Assembly: GCF_002277025.1 (NCBI RefSeq)
Contig: NZ_NIWD01000003.1
Coordinates: 1-64,000 of the forward strand
Length of the DNA: 64,000 nucleotides
Direction of reading: 5' to 3'
From: Sphingopyxis sp. GW247-27LB
GTDB taxonomy: Bacteria > Pseudomonadota > Alphaproteobacteria > Sphingomonadales > Sphingomonadaceae
This document shows positions 6,425-15,318 of this stretch, piece by piece. The position numbers and the translations under genes are program-made. Numbering within the stretch: position 1 is the stretch's first letter; each line of letters opens with the position of its first letter. The notes under the pieces are model-generated. The model had not been told where the DNA came from. It saw only the letters and a program-made list of their open reading frames with translations, and made no database searches.

Positions 6425-7639
6425 ATGACCATCAATTGGGGCATTCTCGATCCGAACGCCGCCCAGCGAGGCGCCGAAATGTCGCAGGCCATCTTTGACC
6501 GCTTCCGGGCGGACAGGGTGAGGGGAGCAACGGGCGCCGCCCTGCAAGAACTGATGGCCGATCCGAACGCGGCCCCTGCCAGCCTGAACGCTCTCGCGCG
6601 CCTCGCGCCGGACGCCGCCGCGCATCTCGTCCAGTTCCAGCAGGCCCGGCAGGACCGATCGCGCGAAACCCAGTTTCGCAACGCGCTGGCCGATTATTAC
6701 GGGGCCGGTGCCGGCATGAATGCGCTCATGCCCCAGCGCCCGATTGCTGGCCAGGCAACCGAACCGCCGCCGCCGATCAGCGACGCGCCGCCCCCGCCCG
6801 CAGATTGGCGGGCCCGCATCGGTCGGAGTGGCGTTGACGCCGCACTGTCCACCGCGAACGTCAACGGGGCGACGGCAAACAACATGCCCGATGTGCCGGT
6901 TACCTCGGGCCGCGCGATGGTCCCGGTCGATCCGAACGCCATGCTTCCCGATGACATGCAGGCGGATATGACGGGGCAGTCTCCGCAGGCCGATACCCCG
7001 CTGCCCCCCGAAATCGAACGCGCCGCCAACAGCCCCGATCCTAACGCGCGCAATGCTGCCTTTCGCCGGATGATGCAGATTGACCCGGTGCAGGCGATGA
7101 AAATCCAGAGCGAGGAGCGCGAGCATACCCTTGATGCAATGGAGGATTCGGTGAAGGCGTTTCGCTGGGCGTCCGAGGCGCTGAGCAACGCGGGCGATGA
7201 CGCGACCTACAAGCAGATTCTGGCCCGCGTCGAACAGGCGACGGCCCCGCTTGGCATCGACATTCGCAGCATGGTTCCCGGCACGCACCCCGGCCCAGAG
7301 GGCATCCGTCAATTGCAGTTGCAGGCGCTCGACATTTCGCAGCGCCTCGCAGCGATCGACCGCCGTTTCACCGCAGAGGCGCGGATTGCGGACATAGAGG
7401 CCGACAACGAACGGCAGGACCGCAACACGGAAAGCCTGATCCGCGAGCGCGAACGCCGCACCGGCATTGCCCAGCAGCGCGCCGAGACCTCCGCGAGCCG
7501 CGAGCGCCGCCTTTCTGCAGGCAGTGGCAAGCGGGGCGGCAATGCCCCTGCCAAGGTCAAGCCGGGTGAACCTGTGGCGGTCGGCCCCGATGGGTCCCGC
7601 ATGGTCGTTCGCGGTGGACAGTGGGTTCCTGCGCAATGA
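6425..7639 (+). CDS. Phage internal virion-type protein
   Basis: This 404-residue protein starts 12 bases after the previous stop with AAGGAG in front of it. The N-terminal ~100 residues are helical (LDPNAAQRGAEMSQAIFDRF). A Pro-rich linker (EPPPPISDAPPPP) lies near 117-127, and residues ~215-370 are long and probably coiled-coil (RRTGIAQQRAETSASRERRL). The C-terminus has a short GEPVAVGPDGSRMVVRGGQW motif seen in phage virion proteins. Its stop overlaps the next start (ATGA). By position between a DNA-transfer-type protein and a giant ejection protein it is probably also carried in the virion. No precise family is recognised. Confidence 0.5.
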   Translation: MTINWGILDPNAAQRGAEMSQAIFDRFRADRVRGATGAALQELMADPNAAPASLNALARLAPDAAAHLVQFQQARQDRSRETQFRNALADYYGAGAGMNALMPQRPIAGQATEPPPPISDAPPPPADWRARIGRSGVDAALSTANVNGATANNMPDVPVTSGRAMVPVDPNAMLPDDMQADMTGQSPQADTPLPPEIERAANSPDPNARNAAFRRMMQIDPVQAMKIQSEEREHTLDAMEDSVKAFRWASEALSNAGDDATYKQILARVEQATAPLGIDIRSMVPGTHPGPEGIRQLQLQALDISQRLAAIDRRFTAEARIADIEADNERQDRNTESLIRERERRTGIAQQRAETSASRERRLSAGSGKRGGNAPAKVKPGEPVAVGPDGSRMVVRGGQWVPAQ

Positions 7640-8046
7640 CCGGTCTCGAATATCTCCGCAAAGCGGGCGGCGATACGCGCGCGCTCGTGCAGCTCGCTAA
7701 GGCTGCGCTCTCCGCGTCTACGATGGAAGGCGGCAGTCCGCTGGTTTCAACCGTCGAAGGGCTGACGTTCGCACGCCTCGCCGCCGCTCAAGGCGATCTG
7801 GCCGCGATTGGTCTCGTGGTCACGCTCGGGGCTCAGCTTGGCGACCTGCTCGATGACGTGGGCGAATTTGACGCCGCAACCATGATGCGCGGTGTCGCGC
7901 TCGGCACAGCGGACGTGGCTTGCGACAAAGCCCCCGAGGGATCGATTGGCGAAATCCTGGGCGCCTACCTTGCGGCGAATGAGAACGCCGATCCTGACAC
8001 CCTGCCGCACGCGGGAAGCGCCCGCCGCTTTTGGGAGGAGCCGTAA
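7636..8046 (+). CDS. Hypothetical phage virion-operon protein
   Basis: The 136-residue start at 7636 is set by the ATGA overlap with the preceding gene. The protein is helical throughout (MTGLEYLRKAGG, TFARLAAAQGDLAAIGLVVTLGAQLGDLLDD, ATMMRGVALGTADVA) and looks like a tetratricopeptide-like or helical-bundle protein. No named family is recognised. GGGAGGAG for the next gene lies inside its last codons, so it is tightly coupled to the large ejection protein. Confidence 0.5.
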   Translation: MTGLEYLRKAGGDTRALVQLAKAALSASTMEGGSPLVSTVEGLTFARLAAAQGDLAAIGLVVTLGAQLGDLLDDVGEFDAATMMRGVALGTADVACDKAPEGSIGEILGAYLAANENADPDTLPHAGSARRFWEEP

Positions 8047-8048
8047 CC

Positions 8049-11000
8049 TTGGCCGATCTGCCACCGCCGCCGCCAGGTTTTACCGTCGAGCGCGCGCCGC
8101 CGCGTCGAAGGTCCCGCGACCGGTCCACGTCCGGCGAAACGCCAGGCAGGAGCTACACCGCCACCGGGCGCACGATCGACGGCGACACGATCCAACTGCA
8201 GCCGCCGCCCAACGCGCTCGGCCCCCTCAATGGGCGCCTGAGTGGCTATGACGCTTTCGAGCGCGACCAGATGGGCTACCGTGCGGACGGCACCCCCGTT
8301 GCGCTCGGCTCGGACTCCATGAATGCGCTGGCGGCCTTCGCCACCCCGCGAACCACGGTGATCGGTGTAGGGCCTCAAAGCTATGGCCGCCCAGTTGTCG
8401 GCCTGACGGTGGCGGGCCAAGACCCGGTGAACGCGCTTCTCCGTGCGGGGCAGGGTTATGCCGCGCCCGAGTATCTGAGCGCTGACCCGGAGCGCGCCGC
8501 CTCCTATATGGAATCGGAACGGCTCGGCCGCCTTAACCGGCAAGGGGCGTTCGGCACGGCGCACATAAGGCCCGATGCTTACCGGCGCCCCCTGACGACG
8601 CGCACGGCCAAGCTCGCGGCCGATGAGTATCTGGCCTTTGACGACCAGCTTCCCGCCGACGCTCCGAAGCTCAAGCGCCTGACGCCCGAGCAGGAAGGGA
8701 AGATTGCCCGCTATATCGCCTCGCAGGCGGGCAATCCGAATTTCTCGCTCAAGCAATATCGCGACTGGTTCCGCAATGATCTGGGCGTGACGGACATTGA
8801 GCCGAGCGATAATCCCGATTTCATCGAGAGCGTGCGGAAGGGCGAAGGCTTCTCCCCGTCCGTCGATTACGGCGTGCTCGATGCCGAGTCCCAGCGCGAA
8901 TTGCAGGAGTTGATCGCATTCTCGGGGATGCGCCCCGAGGATGCGCAGGGGTTCCGCGACCTGCTCAAGAGCGGCGATCAGGCCAAGGTGCTGGAATATG
9001 CTCGCTCCAAGGGGATGACGCTCGATCCCCGCGACGTGTCCGCCTATTTCGCGGCGCGGGCCAAGGGCGAGGCGGCGTCGATCCCGCTGCCGATCATCGA
9101 CCCCGGTGACGAAGGCTTGGGCGCAGCCGCCCGCGGCTTCGGCGATCCGCTCGGCTTCCTCGATGAGATGGGGGCCGTGGTGGATACGATCGGCGGCACT
9201 GAGAACCGGGAAAGCATCTGGAACAGCGACCGGTCGTTCGGGGAAATTTACGACAACAACGCGCGCCAGAACCGCGCCATCATCGACTATGACGAGACGC
9301 AACATCCCTTCTATCGGGGCGGTGGCCAGCTTGTCAGCGGCGTAGCCCTGCCGTTCGGTAGCGGGGTGCGCGGCGCCACCGGGCTTGCCAAGGCTGGCGC
9401 GGTAGAGGGCGCAATCTACGGGTTCGGCTCGGGCGACGGCACGCTAGGCCAGCGCCTCGCCAACGTCCCGGTCAACGCGACCATCGGCGCGGTCGGCGGC
9501 GCGGCGGTCGGCAAGGTGATCGATGTGGGCGCCCCGCTCATCCGCAAGGGCGCAGAGCGCCTTTTTCGTTCCGCCGAAGAATTGCCGCCACCCCCTCCGG
9601 GGTTTCAGATTGCGCAGCCGGTAGCCGCTGACCCGCCCGTTGGCGCGGCCAACATGAGCGGCGACGCGCTGCCCTCGGTTTCGTCGCCCCACCAGCCCGA
9701 TGTGATCAACGTTTCGGCGAACCAGGCCACGCGGTTGCTCGACGGCCCCAGCGATGCGATGTTGCGGGTGGCGGCGGCACGGGTGGAGCCGGGCGACGTT
9801 CTGCCGCGCCCCGCCAACGAAGTGCAATCGCTCGAAGAAGCGGCACGGATCAGCGATGGGGTTTATCCCGAAGTCCCGGCACCCCGCGAGCGCGACTATC
9901 TTGAGACGACGCAATACCCCTCCCGCGCAAACCCTGATGCGACCATCACGCGCAAAGGGCCTGCCGACCTTGTGACCTTCATGCGCTCTCTGAACGGCGT
10001 GCGCGACGAAGGCGGCGAGCTGACGGCAGCCGGGATCAGCAACGCGGCGCGCAAGGGCGATGACTTTGCCGGGGGCGAGAACCGCCTTGGCAAGCTGGTG
10101 AACCCCGAAGGGCTGAGTCTCGAAGAAGCGGCACAGCGCGCCTATGACGAGGGCTATTTTCCCGATCTGGATGCCCCGCCGACCAACGCGGAATTTCTCG
10201 CGGCATTGGATAACACCTATCGGGGTGTCGGTCGCCGGTTCCGCCCCGAGGACGAGGGGCAGATTCAGGCTTTCGAGGGCGCCCGCGATCAGCGCCTCGC
10301 AGTCGAACGCGCACGGCAGGAGGGTGCGCCGCTGGTCGATGACGTTGGCAAGCCCGCTACGCTCGACGACATGATTGCCAACACGCCCCCGGCAACGGCC
10401 TATGACGACTGGAATAACGCCGTCGTGTCGAAGGTCGGGAATATCCAGGTCGATAAGCTCGATACACCGCAGGAGATCGGCCAGGCGCTCAAGATCGCTG
10501 ACAATGTGGCCGGCGGGTTTGATGCCGCACGGCGCGGCAAGATCAGCTTTGCCGAAACGCAGGCACTTGCCCAGGACCTAGGCATGACGCCAGACGATCT
10601 ACTTGCCCGCCGCAAGGGGCAGGCATTCAGCGCGGAAGAAGCCTATGCGGCCCGCGCGATCCTTGCCAAGTCCGGCAACGAACTGGTCAATATGGCCCGC
10701 CGCCTCCGCTCGATGGGCGATGATCCGGGCTCCGAAGCCCTTGCCGCGTTCCGCAAGGCACTGCTTCGCCATGCCGCTATTCAGGAACAGGTCTCGGGGA
10801 TGACGGCAGAAGCGGGCCGCGCTCTGTCGGCGTTCCGTATGACCGCCAACAGCCGCGACGTTCCGGGGCATGTGCTGGAAGGACTCGCCAATGCAGGCGG
10901 CGGCCCGCAGCGCCTAAAGGACGCAGCGGAAGCGATCATCACGCTTGAGCGCGACCCTGCCAGCCTCAATCGCTTTGTCGAGGTCGCGAGCAAGCCGAAG

Positions 11001-12719
11001 TTCAAAGATAAGCTGCTTGAGCTGTGGTATAATTTCCTGCTGTCGGGGCCGCAGACGCATGCGGTCAACATCCTCAGCAATACCATGACCAGCCTGTCAC
11101 AGATCCCCGAACATGCAATCGCTGCCGGGATTGGCAAGCTCCGGTCGTTGACCCCGAGCGCGCGCCGCGCTGCCGAGGATCGCATTTCCTTTACCGAAGT
11201 GGCTTCGCGCGCAACCGCTCTGATCCAAGGCGCCAAGGAGGGGATGCGCGAAGCCGCCTATGCGTTCCGCACTGGCGAACCCCGAGACTTTGTTACCAAA
11301 GTCGAGGCGCAATCGCAGAAGGCCATCAGCGGCAAGAAGGGGGAGTTTGTGCGCCTGCCGTCTCGCTTCCTCACCGCCGAGGATGAATTGTTCAAGGGCA
11401 TGGCCCGCCGCATGGAATTGACCGGCCTTGCAATCCGCCAAGCCCGCAAGGAAGGGTTGCGCGGCGAGGATGGCCGCCGCCGTGTCGCCGAACTGCTGAG
11501 CAACCCCACCGGCGATATGTGGGAGCAGGTGATGGACTATGGCCGGTATGTCACCTTCCAGCGTCCCCTTGGTCCCCATGCTTCCAAGATTGCGGCCTTC
11601 ACGAACGACCTGCCGATCACCAAAGCGGTGCTTCCATTCATTCGCACGCCGACCAACCTGTTCAAATTCGCGATCGAGCGTTCCCCGGCGGCTCCGATCC
11701 TGCGCGAATGGCGTAAGGATTTCGCGGCTGGCGGGGCGCGGCGTGATCTGGCTGTTGCGCGGGCTGCCGTTGGCACGGCTATGGGAACGTTGTTCGCCTA
11801 CCTCGCCGAACAGGGCTATATCACCGGATCGGCCCCGCGTGACAGGAACAAGCGCGCGCTGATGATGGCGGATGGCTGGCAGCCCTACAGCGTCAAGATT
11901 GGCGACAAGTTCTACAGCTATCAGCGCCTTGATCCCTTCGCCCTGACGGTCGGCGCTGCGGCAGACATGGCCACGCTGGGCGAAGGCATGAGCGAAGGCC
12001 AGAAGGCCAAGGGCGCCGCGCTCGTGTGGGCGAGTATCATGGGCAACCTGTCAAATAAGACCTGGCTCGCTGGTGTATCCGATATTGTCGCGGCCATCGA
12101 CGACCCCGAACGCTATGGGGGCAACTTCATCGACCGCTTTGCCGGATCGGCCACAGTGCCGACCGGCGTTGCGCAGGTCGCGCGCACGGTCGACCCCGCC
12201 ATGCGCGAAACCGAGAGCACGCTCGATTATGTGCAGTCCCGGGTGCCGGGGCTGTCCGATAATCTCCTGCCCAAGCGCGACGTTTGGGGGCGCCCGATTG
12301 AGAAAGAGGGCGGGGTCGGACCTGATATCATGTCCCCGATCTGGACCAGCACGGCGAAAGCCGATCCCGCGACGTGGGAAGCGATCAGGCTCGACGCACC
12401 GATCAATCTCCCTGCCGACGATGACAACATGACGCCCGAGCAAATGGACCGCTGGCGGATGCTGAGCGGCCAGACAGCGCACCAATGGGTTTCGGAGCTT
12501 ATCAAGCAACCGGGCTACCGCGAGCAGGACGCCGAGGGGCAGCGCAAGGCCATCGCTCATGTGATGAAGGAGGCTCGAGCGCGCACGAAGGCGAACGTCC
12601 TTGCCGGTGTGCCGATCCCGACCTCGCGGCCGGAGAAGGGCCAACGCCGCAAGGCGCCGCCGCCGCCGGGCTTTGAAGCGATGCCGCCGATCCCGGAGGG
12701 CTTCGTTCCGGTGCAATAG
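8049..12719 (+). CDS. Giant phage ejection protein with N-terminal SNase-like domain
   Basis: This 1556-residue protein starts at TTG 8049, placed eight bases after GGGAGGAG. Residues ~42-165 match the staphylococcal-nuclease fold: IDGDTIQL, then GRLSGYDAFE (the usual R and E of the active site) and SYGRPVV (second R), ending in ALLRAGQGYA. The acidic residue normally before YGR is replaced. The middle is long and partly disordered. From ~980 onward WYNFLLSGPQTHAVNILSN and the following ~500 residues match the C-terminal region of large podovirus internal virion proteins. The motif PPPPPGF appears at residues ~5-11, ~513-519 and ~1535-1541. It is probably ejected into the host cell with the DNA. 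The nuclease activity is an inference. Confidence 0.65.
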   Translation: MADLPPPPPGFTVERAPPRRRSRDRSTSGETPGRSYTATGRTIDGDTIQLQPPPNALGPLNGRLSGYDAFERDQMGYRADGTPVALGSDSMNALAAFATPRTTVIGVGPQSYGRPVVGLTVAGQDPVNALLRAGQGYAAPEYLSADPERAASYMESERLGRLNRQGAFGTAHIRPDAYRRPLTTRTAKLAADEYLAFDDQLPADAPKLKRLTPEQEGKIARYIASQAGNPNFSLKQYRDWFRNDLGVTDIEPSDNPDFIESVRKGEGFSPSVDYGVLDAESQRELQELIAFSGMRPEDAQGFRDLLKSGDQAKVLEYARSKGMTLDPRDVSAYFAARAKGEAASIPLPIIDPGDEGLGAAARGFGDPLGFLDEMGAVVDTIGGTENRESIWNSDRSFGEIYDNNARQNRAIIDYDETQHPFYRGGGQLVSGVALPFGSGVRGATGLAKAGAVEGAIYGFGSGDGTLGQRLANVPVNATIGAVGGAAVGKVIDVGAPLIRKGAERLFRSAEELPPPPPGFQIAQPVAADPPVGAANMSGDALPSVSSPHQPDVINVSANQATRLLDGPSDAMLRVAAARVEPGDVLPRPANEVQSLEEAARISDGVYPEVPAPRERDYLETTQYPSRANPDATITRKGPADLVTFMRSLNGVRDEGGELTAAGISNAARKGDDFAGGENRLGKLVNPEGLSLEEAAQRAYDEGYFPDLDAPPTNAEFLAALDNTYRGVGRRFRPEDEGQIQAFEGARDQRLAVERARQEGAPLVDDVGKPATLDDMIANTPPATAYDDWNNAVVSKVGNIQVDKLDTPQEIGQALKIADNVAGGFDAARRGKISFAETQALAQDLGMTPDDLLARRKGQAFSAEEAYAARAILAKSGNELVNMARRLRSMGDDPGSEALAAFRKALLRHAAIQEQVSGMTAEAGRALSAFRMTANSRDVPGHVLEGLANAGGGPQRLKDAAEAIITLERDPASLNRFVEVASKPKFKDKLLELWYNFLLSGPQTHAVNILSNTMTSLSQIPEHAIAAGIGKLRSLTPSARRAAEDRISFTEVASRATALIQGAKEGMREAAYAFRTGEPRDFVTKVEAQSQKAISGKKGEFVRLPSRFLTAEDELFKGMARRMELTGLAIRQARKEGLRGEDGRRRVAELLSNPTGDMWEQVMDYGRYVTFQRPLGPHASKIAAFTNDLPITKAVLPFIRTPTNLFKFAIERSPAAPILREWRKDFAAGGARRDLAVARAAVGTAMGTLFAYLAEQGYITGSAPRDRNKRALMMADGWQPYSVKIGDKFYSYQRLDPFALTVGAAADMATLGEGMSEGQKAKGAALVWASIMGNLSNKTWLAGVSDIVAAIDDPERYGGNFIDRFAGSATVPTGVAQVARTVDPAMRETESTLDYVQSRVPGLSDNLLPKRDVWGRPIEKEGGVGPDIMSPIWTSTAKADPATWEAIRLDAPINLPADDDNMTPEQMDRWRMLSGQTAHQWVSELIKQPGYREQDAEGQRKAIAHVMKEARARTKANVLAGVPIPTSRPEKGQRRKAPPPPGFEAMPPIPEGFVPVQ

Positions 12720-12722
12720 GGC

Positions 12723-12875
12723 ATGTGGAAAGTGAGGGAAGCGGCTGGGACGATCTGGCCGCCATCGGGGCAGCGCCCGCGACTGGCATTAAGGGGGATG
12801 GCCGTCTTCGGTCGCAAACCCGCTTCCCCTGTCCATTTCTATACCGCAACGGGTATAATCGAGCAATCCGATTAA
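12723..12875 (+). CDS. Possible 50-residue phage ORF
   Basis: A frame starting four bases after the ejection protein (MWKVREAAGTIWPPSGQRP...) ends at 12875. It has no clear ribosome-binding site but could be translated by re-initiation. The codon pattern is mildly GC3-biased. No family is recognised. Confidence 0.2.
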   Translation: MWKVREAAGTIWPPSGQRPRLALRGMAVFGRKPASPVHFYTATGIIEQSD

Positions 12876-13021
12876 TAGGCGCGGTTCGATGCGATTTCCC
12901 GATTTCTCCGACATAGGCGCCGATTGCGGCTCGAATCTCAACGCGGCGCTTATCTGGTGATTATCCGGCGAGGTATCGCCTTGCTCTACCTCGCCACATT
13001 CCGGCTAAGCCATTGAAATAA
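12876..13021. other. Prophage/tRNA junction region, no gene seen
   Basis: There is no convincing gene between the phage operon and the tRNA-Trp 3' end. The DNA is mixed in composition, with an A+T-richer patch around 12836-12880. A phage attachment core would be expected at the right end, inside the tRNA 3' sequence. A second copy was not found in the window, so the other att site would have to lie to the left of position 1. Confidence 0.4.
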
Positions 13022-13097
13022 TGGCAGGGGCAGCAGGATTCGAACCCGCGACCCTCGGTTTTGGAGACCGATGCTCTACCAGCTGAGCTATACCCCT
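13022..13097 (-). tRNA. tRNA-Trp (anticodon CCA)
   Basis: A 76-base cloverleaf is read on the minus strand: acceptor AGGGGTA pairs with TGCCCCT, the D-arm reads GCTCAGCTGGTAGAGC, the anticodon stem and loop are CGGT-CTCCAAA-ACCG with CCA, the T-loop is GGTTCGAATCC, and CCA is encoded at the 3' end. The 3' end faces the prophage, which is the usual orientation for an integrase target. Confidence 0.95.
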
Positions 13098-13212
13098 AGG
13101 CCGGACGCCGCCCTTAGCCGCATCGGGGGCAGGTGCGCAAGCGGATTGCATCGGCGCATCGCAAAGGGCGAGCCGGCAAGATCGATAGCTTGCAAAGCAT
13201 TCCCAGGCTGAT

Positions 13213-14160
13213 ATGCGCTGGCCGCACATGACCGCCGCCCCGCATCCCGAGGTTCCGCAACATTATCTGGGCGGCATCGCGCTTCGCCTGCTCGCGATGG
13301 CGAGCCTGTCGGCGATGTTCGTCCTGGTGAAGATGGCGGCCGAGGCGGACATCCACATTGTCGAAAGCCTGTTCTGGCGGCAGGCCATCGTGCTGCCTTT
13401 GCTCGTCGGCTGGGCGATGACGCACGGCGGGCTGTCGATGTTCCGCACCCGCCGCCCCGGCACCCACGCACGCCGCGCGATGATGGGACTCACCGGCATG
13501 GCGCTCAATTTCGGCGGCATGATTTTTCTGCCGATGGCCGAGGCGACGACGATCAACCTGTCGGTGCCGATCTTCGCGGTGATCTTTGCCGCGCTGTTCC
13601 TCGGCGAACCGACCGGATGGCAGCGCTGGAGCGCCGTGCTCATCGGCTTCCTCGGCGTGCTCGTCGTGCTCAACCCGACCACGGTCGTCGCAAGCGGATT
13701 TCGCGGCGATCATGGCCTCGGCACGCTGATCGCGCTCGGCGGCGCGGTCATGACCGCGCTCATCACCATCCAGGTCCGCGACCTCAGCCGCACCGAAAGC
13801 CCGATGTCGATCGTCTTCTGGTTCAGCCTGATCTCGCTCGTCCCGCTGAGCGTGACGCTGCCCTTCGTGATGACGTCGCACAGCGCGTCCGAATGGGCGA
13901 TACTGATCGGGCTCGGCCTGCTCGGCGCGGTCGTGCAGATGTCGCTGACCGGGGCGTTGCGGCTCGCTCCGGTAGCGGTGGTGACGCCGATGGACTATTC
14001 GAGCCTGCTATGGGCGATCGCCTTCGGCTGGTATTTCTTCGGCACCTTCCCCGCCGACACGACCTGGGTCGGCGCGCCGCTGATCATCGTCAGCGGGCTC
14101 TTCATCGCCTGGCGCGAGCACCGGCTGCACATCGAACGGCAGAAGGACATCACCGCATGA
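13213..14160 (+). CDS. EamA/DMT-family transporter
   Basis: This 315-residue inner-membrane protein has about ten hydrophobic segments in two repeats, the EamA (RhaT/YdcZ-like) arrangement. Family-like stretches are LALASLSAMFVLVKMA-like helix 1, the helix around FGGMIFLPMAEATTINLS, PIFAVIFAALFLGEPTGWQRW and, in repeat two, VVTPMDYSSLLWAIAFGWYFFG. These proteins export or import metabolites such as amino acids and sugars; the substrate here is unknown. A start at 13228 is equally possible. The stop overlaps the GST start (ATGA), so the two genes form an operon. Confidence 0.85.
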   Translation: MRWPHMTAAPHPEVPQHYLGGIALRLLAMASLSAMFVLVKMAAEADIHIVESLFWRQAIVLPLLVGWAMTHGGLSMFRTRRPGTHARRAMMGLTGMALNFGGMIFLPMAEATTINLSVPIFAVIFAALFLGEPTGWQRWSAVLIGFLGVLVVLNPTTVVASGFRGDHGLGTLIALGGAVMTALITIQVRDLSRTESPMSIVFWFSLISLVPLSVTLPFVMTSHSASEWAILIGLGLLGAVVQMSLTGALRLAPVAVVTPMDYSSLLWAIAFGWYFFGTFPADTTWVGAPLIIVSGLFIAWREHRLHIERQKDITA

Positions 14161-14789
14161 GTGCCACGCCGATCCTCTATCATTGTCCCGACGCGCGGTC
14201 GCTGCGCTGCCTGTGGGCGGCCGAAGAGGCGGGGATGGAGATCGACCTTCGCCTCCTCCCTTTCCCGCCGCGTGCCTTCGCCCCCGACTATCGCGCGGTG
14301 AACCCGCTGATGACGGTGCCGGGCTGGGTCGAGGATGGGCGGCTGATGACCGAATCGACGGCGATCTGCGAGCGCATCGCCGACGGGACGCCGCTCGAGG
14401 TGCGCCGCGACGAGGCCGATTACTGGGCGTATCGCAACTGGCTGCACCGGAGCGATGCGACGCTGACCTTCCCGCTCGCGATCATGATCCGCTACACGCG
14501 CGTCGAGCCGGAGGCGCGGCGGCTCGCCCAGGCGGTCAAGGATTACAAGGCCTTCTTCGGCGGCCGCGCCAAGAGCATCGAGGCGGCGCTGGCCGACGGG
14601 CGCGAGTGGCTCGTCGCGGGGCGCTTCACCATCGCCGACATCGCGATCGGCTATGCGGCCTTCCTCGCGACGACGCTCGATGCCGAGGATGTGCTGGGCG
14701 AAGCCACGAAGTCATGGCTGGCGCGGTGCTTGGCGCGCGACGGCTTCGCGCGGGCGCGTGCGAGGCAGAACGTGGGCCAAGCGGAATGA
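14157..14789 (+). CDS. Glutathione S-transferase family protein
   Basis: This is a 210-residue cytosolic protein. Residues 1-80 form the thioredoxin-like domain (ILYHCPDARSLRCLWAAEEAG, with the cis-Pro region NPLMTVPGW and the glutathione-binding E-S of TESTAICERIA). The rest is the helical C-terminal domain with the ...GRFTIADIAIGYA N-capping box of GSTs. It is coupled by ATGA to the EamA transporter, so a shared role in detoxification or efflux is possible. The substrate is unknown. Confidence 0.85.
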   Translation: MSATPILYHCPDARSLRCLWAAEEAGMEIDLRLLPFPPRAFAPDYRAVNPLMTVPGWVEDGRLMTESTAICERIADGTPLEVRRDEADYWAYRNWLHRSDATLTFPLAIMIRYTRVEPEARRLAQAVKDYKAFFGGRAKSIEAALADGREWLVAGRFTIADIAIGYAAFLATTLDAEDVLGEATKSWLARCLARDGFARARARQNVGQAE

Positions 14790-14791
14790 AA

Positions 14792-14817
14792 AAGGGCCGC
14801 GGTTTCCCGCGGCCCTT
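14792..14817. terminator. Bidirectional terminator between GST and rpoZ
   Basis: A perfect 11-bp stem (AAGGGCCGCGG / CCGCGGCCCTT) with a four-base TTTC loop sits between two convergent genes. It begins just past the GST stop and is flanked by A on the left and T-rich sequence on the right, so it can serve both strands. Confidence 0.85.
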
Positions 14818-14838
14818 CTGCTTTCTCGTTGCCGATGC

Positions 14839-15183
14839 TTATTCGAAATCGGCGCCGCCACCGGCCGGGCTGCGCGGCGGAGCCGCGGCGGTCAGGCGAA
14901 GCGCTTCGGCCGAACGGCTGATCGAGCTGATTTCGTCGGGGGTGTCGTCGTCGTCGACCACGACCTTCTGCAGCGTGCCGACGAGCGATTCCTGCAGTTC
15001 CTTCGGGCGCACGGTCTGCTCGGCGATCTCGCGCAGCGCGACGACCGGATTCTTGTCGCGGTCGCGGTCGATGGTCAGTTCCGACCCGCCCGAAATCTCG
15101 CGGGCGCGGTGCGCCGAGAGCAAGACCAGATCAAAACGGTTGGATACTTTGTCGACGCAATCTTCGACGGTAACGCGGGCCAT
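14839..15183 (-). CDS. rpoZ: DNA-directed RNA polymerase omega subunit
   Basis: This 114-residue protein begins [20 protein letters not shown] and continues [13 protein letters not shown], the conserved omega signature that contacts the beta-prime subunit. A helical segment [11 protein letters not shown] follows. The acidic, proline-rich C-terminal extension ([11 protein letters not shown]...[13 protein letters not shown]) is usual in alphaproteobacteria. It helps assemble and stabilise RNA polymerase. It appears monocistronic, with the terminator at 14792-14817 downstream. Confidence 0.95.
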   Translation of the reverse strand: MARVTVEDCVDKVSNRFDLVLLSAHRAREISGGSELTIDRDRDKNPVVALREIAEQTVRPKELQESLVGTLQKVVVDDDDTPDEISSISRSAEALRLTAAAPPRSPAGGGADFE

Positions 15184-15318
15184 GGTAATTCCTTGATCGA
15201 GGAGAGGCCAGCACCCTGGGGGTCTGGCGGCAAGCGCTGCGCGCTAGCAGCGGGGCGCGCGAATGTCAATCGAACCGCTCGCTTGCCCGCCCTGCGGCGG
15301 CCGGCCTATGAGCGGGGC

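Noticed and set aside
12725..12916. 63-codon frame after the ejection protein
   Set aside because: Poor codon use and no ribosome-binding site; a different 50-codon frame at 12723 is slightly more plausible.
13617..14156. N-terminal extension of the GST frame
   Set aside because: It overlaps the EamA gene in another frame; the GST N-terminus begins at 14157.
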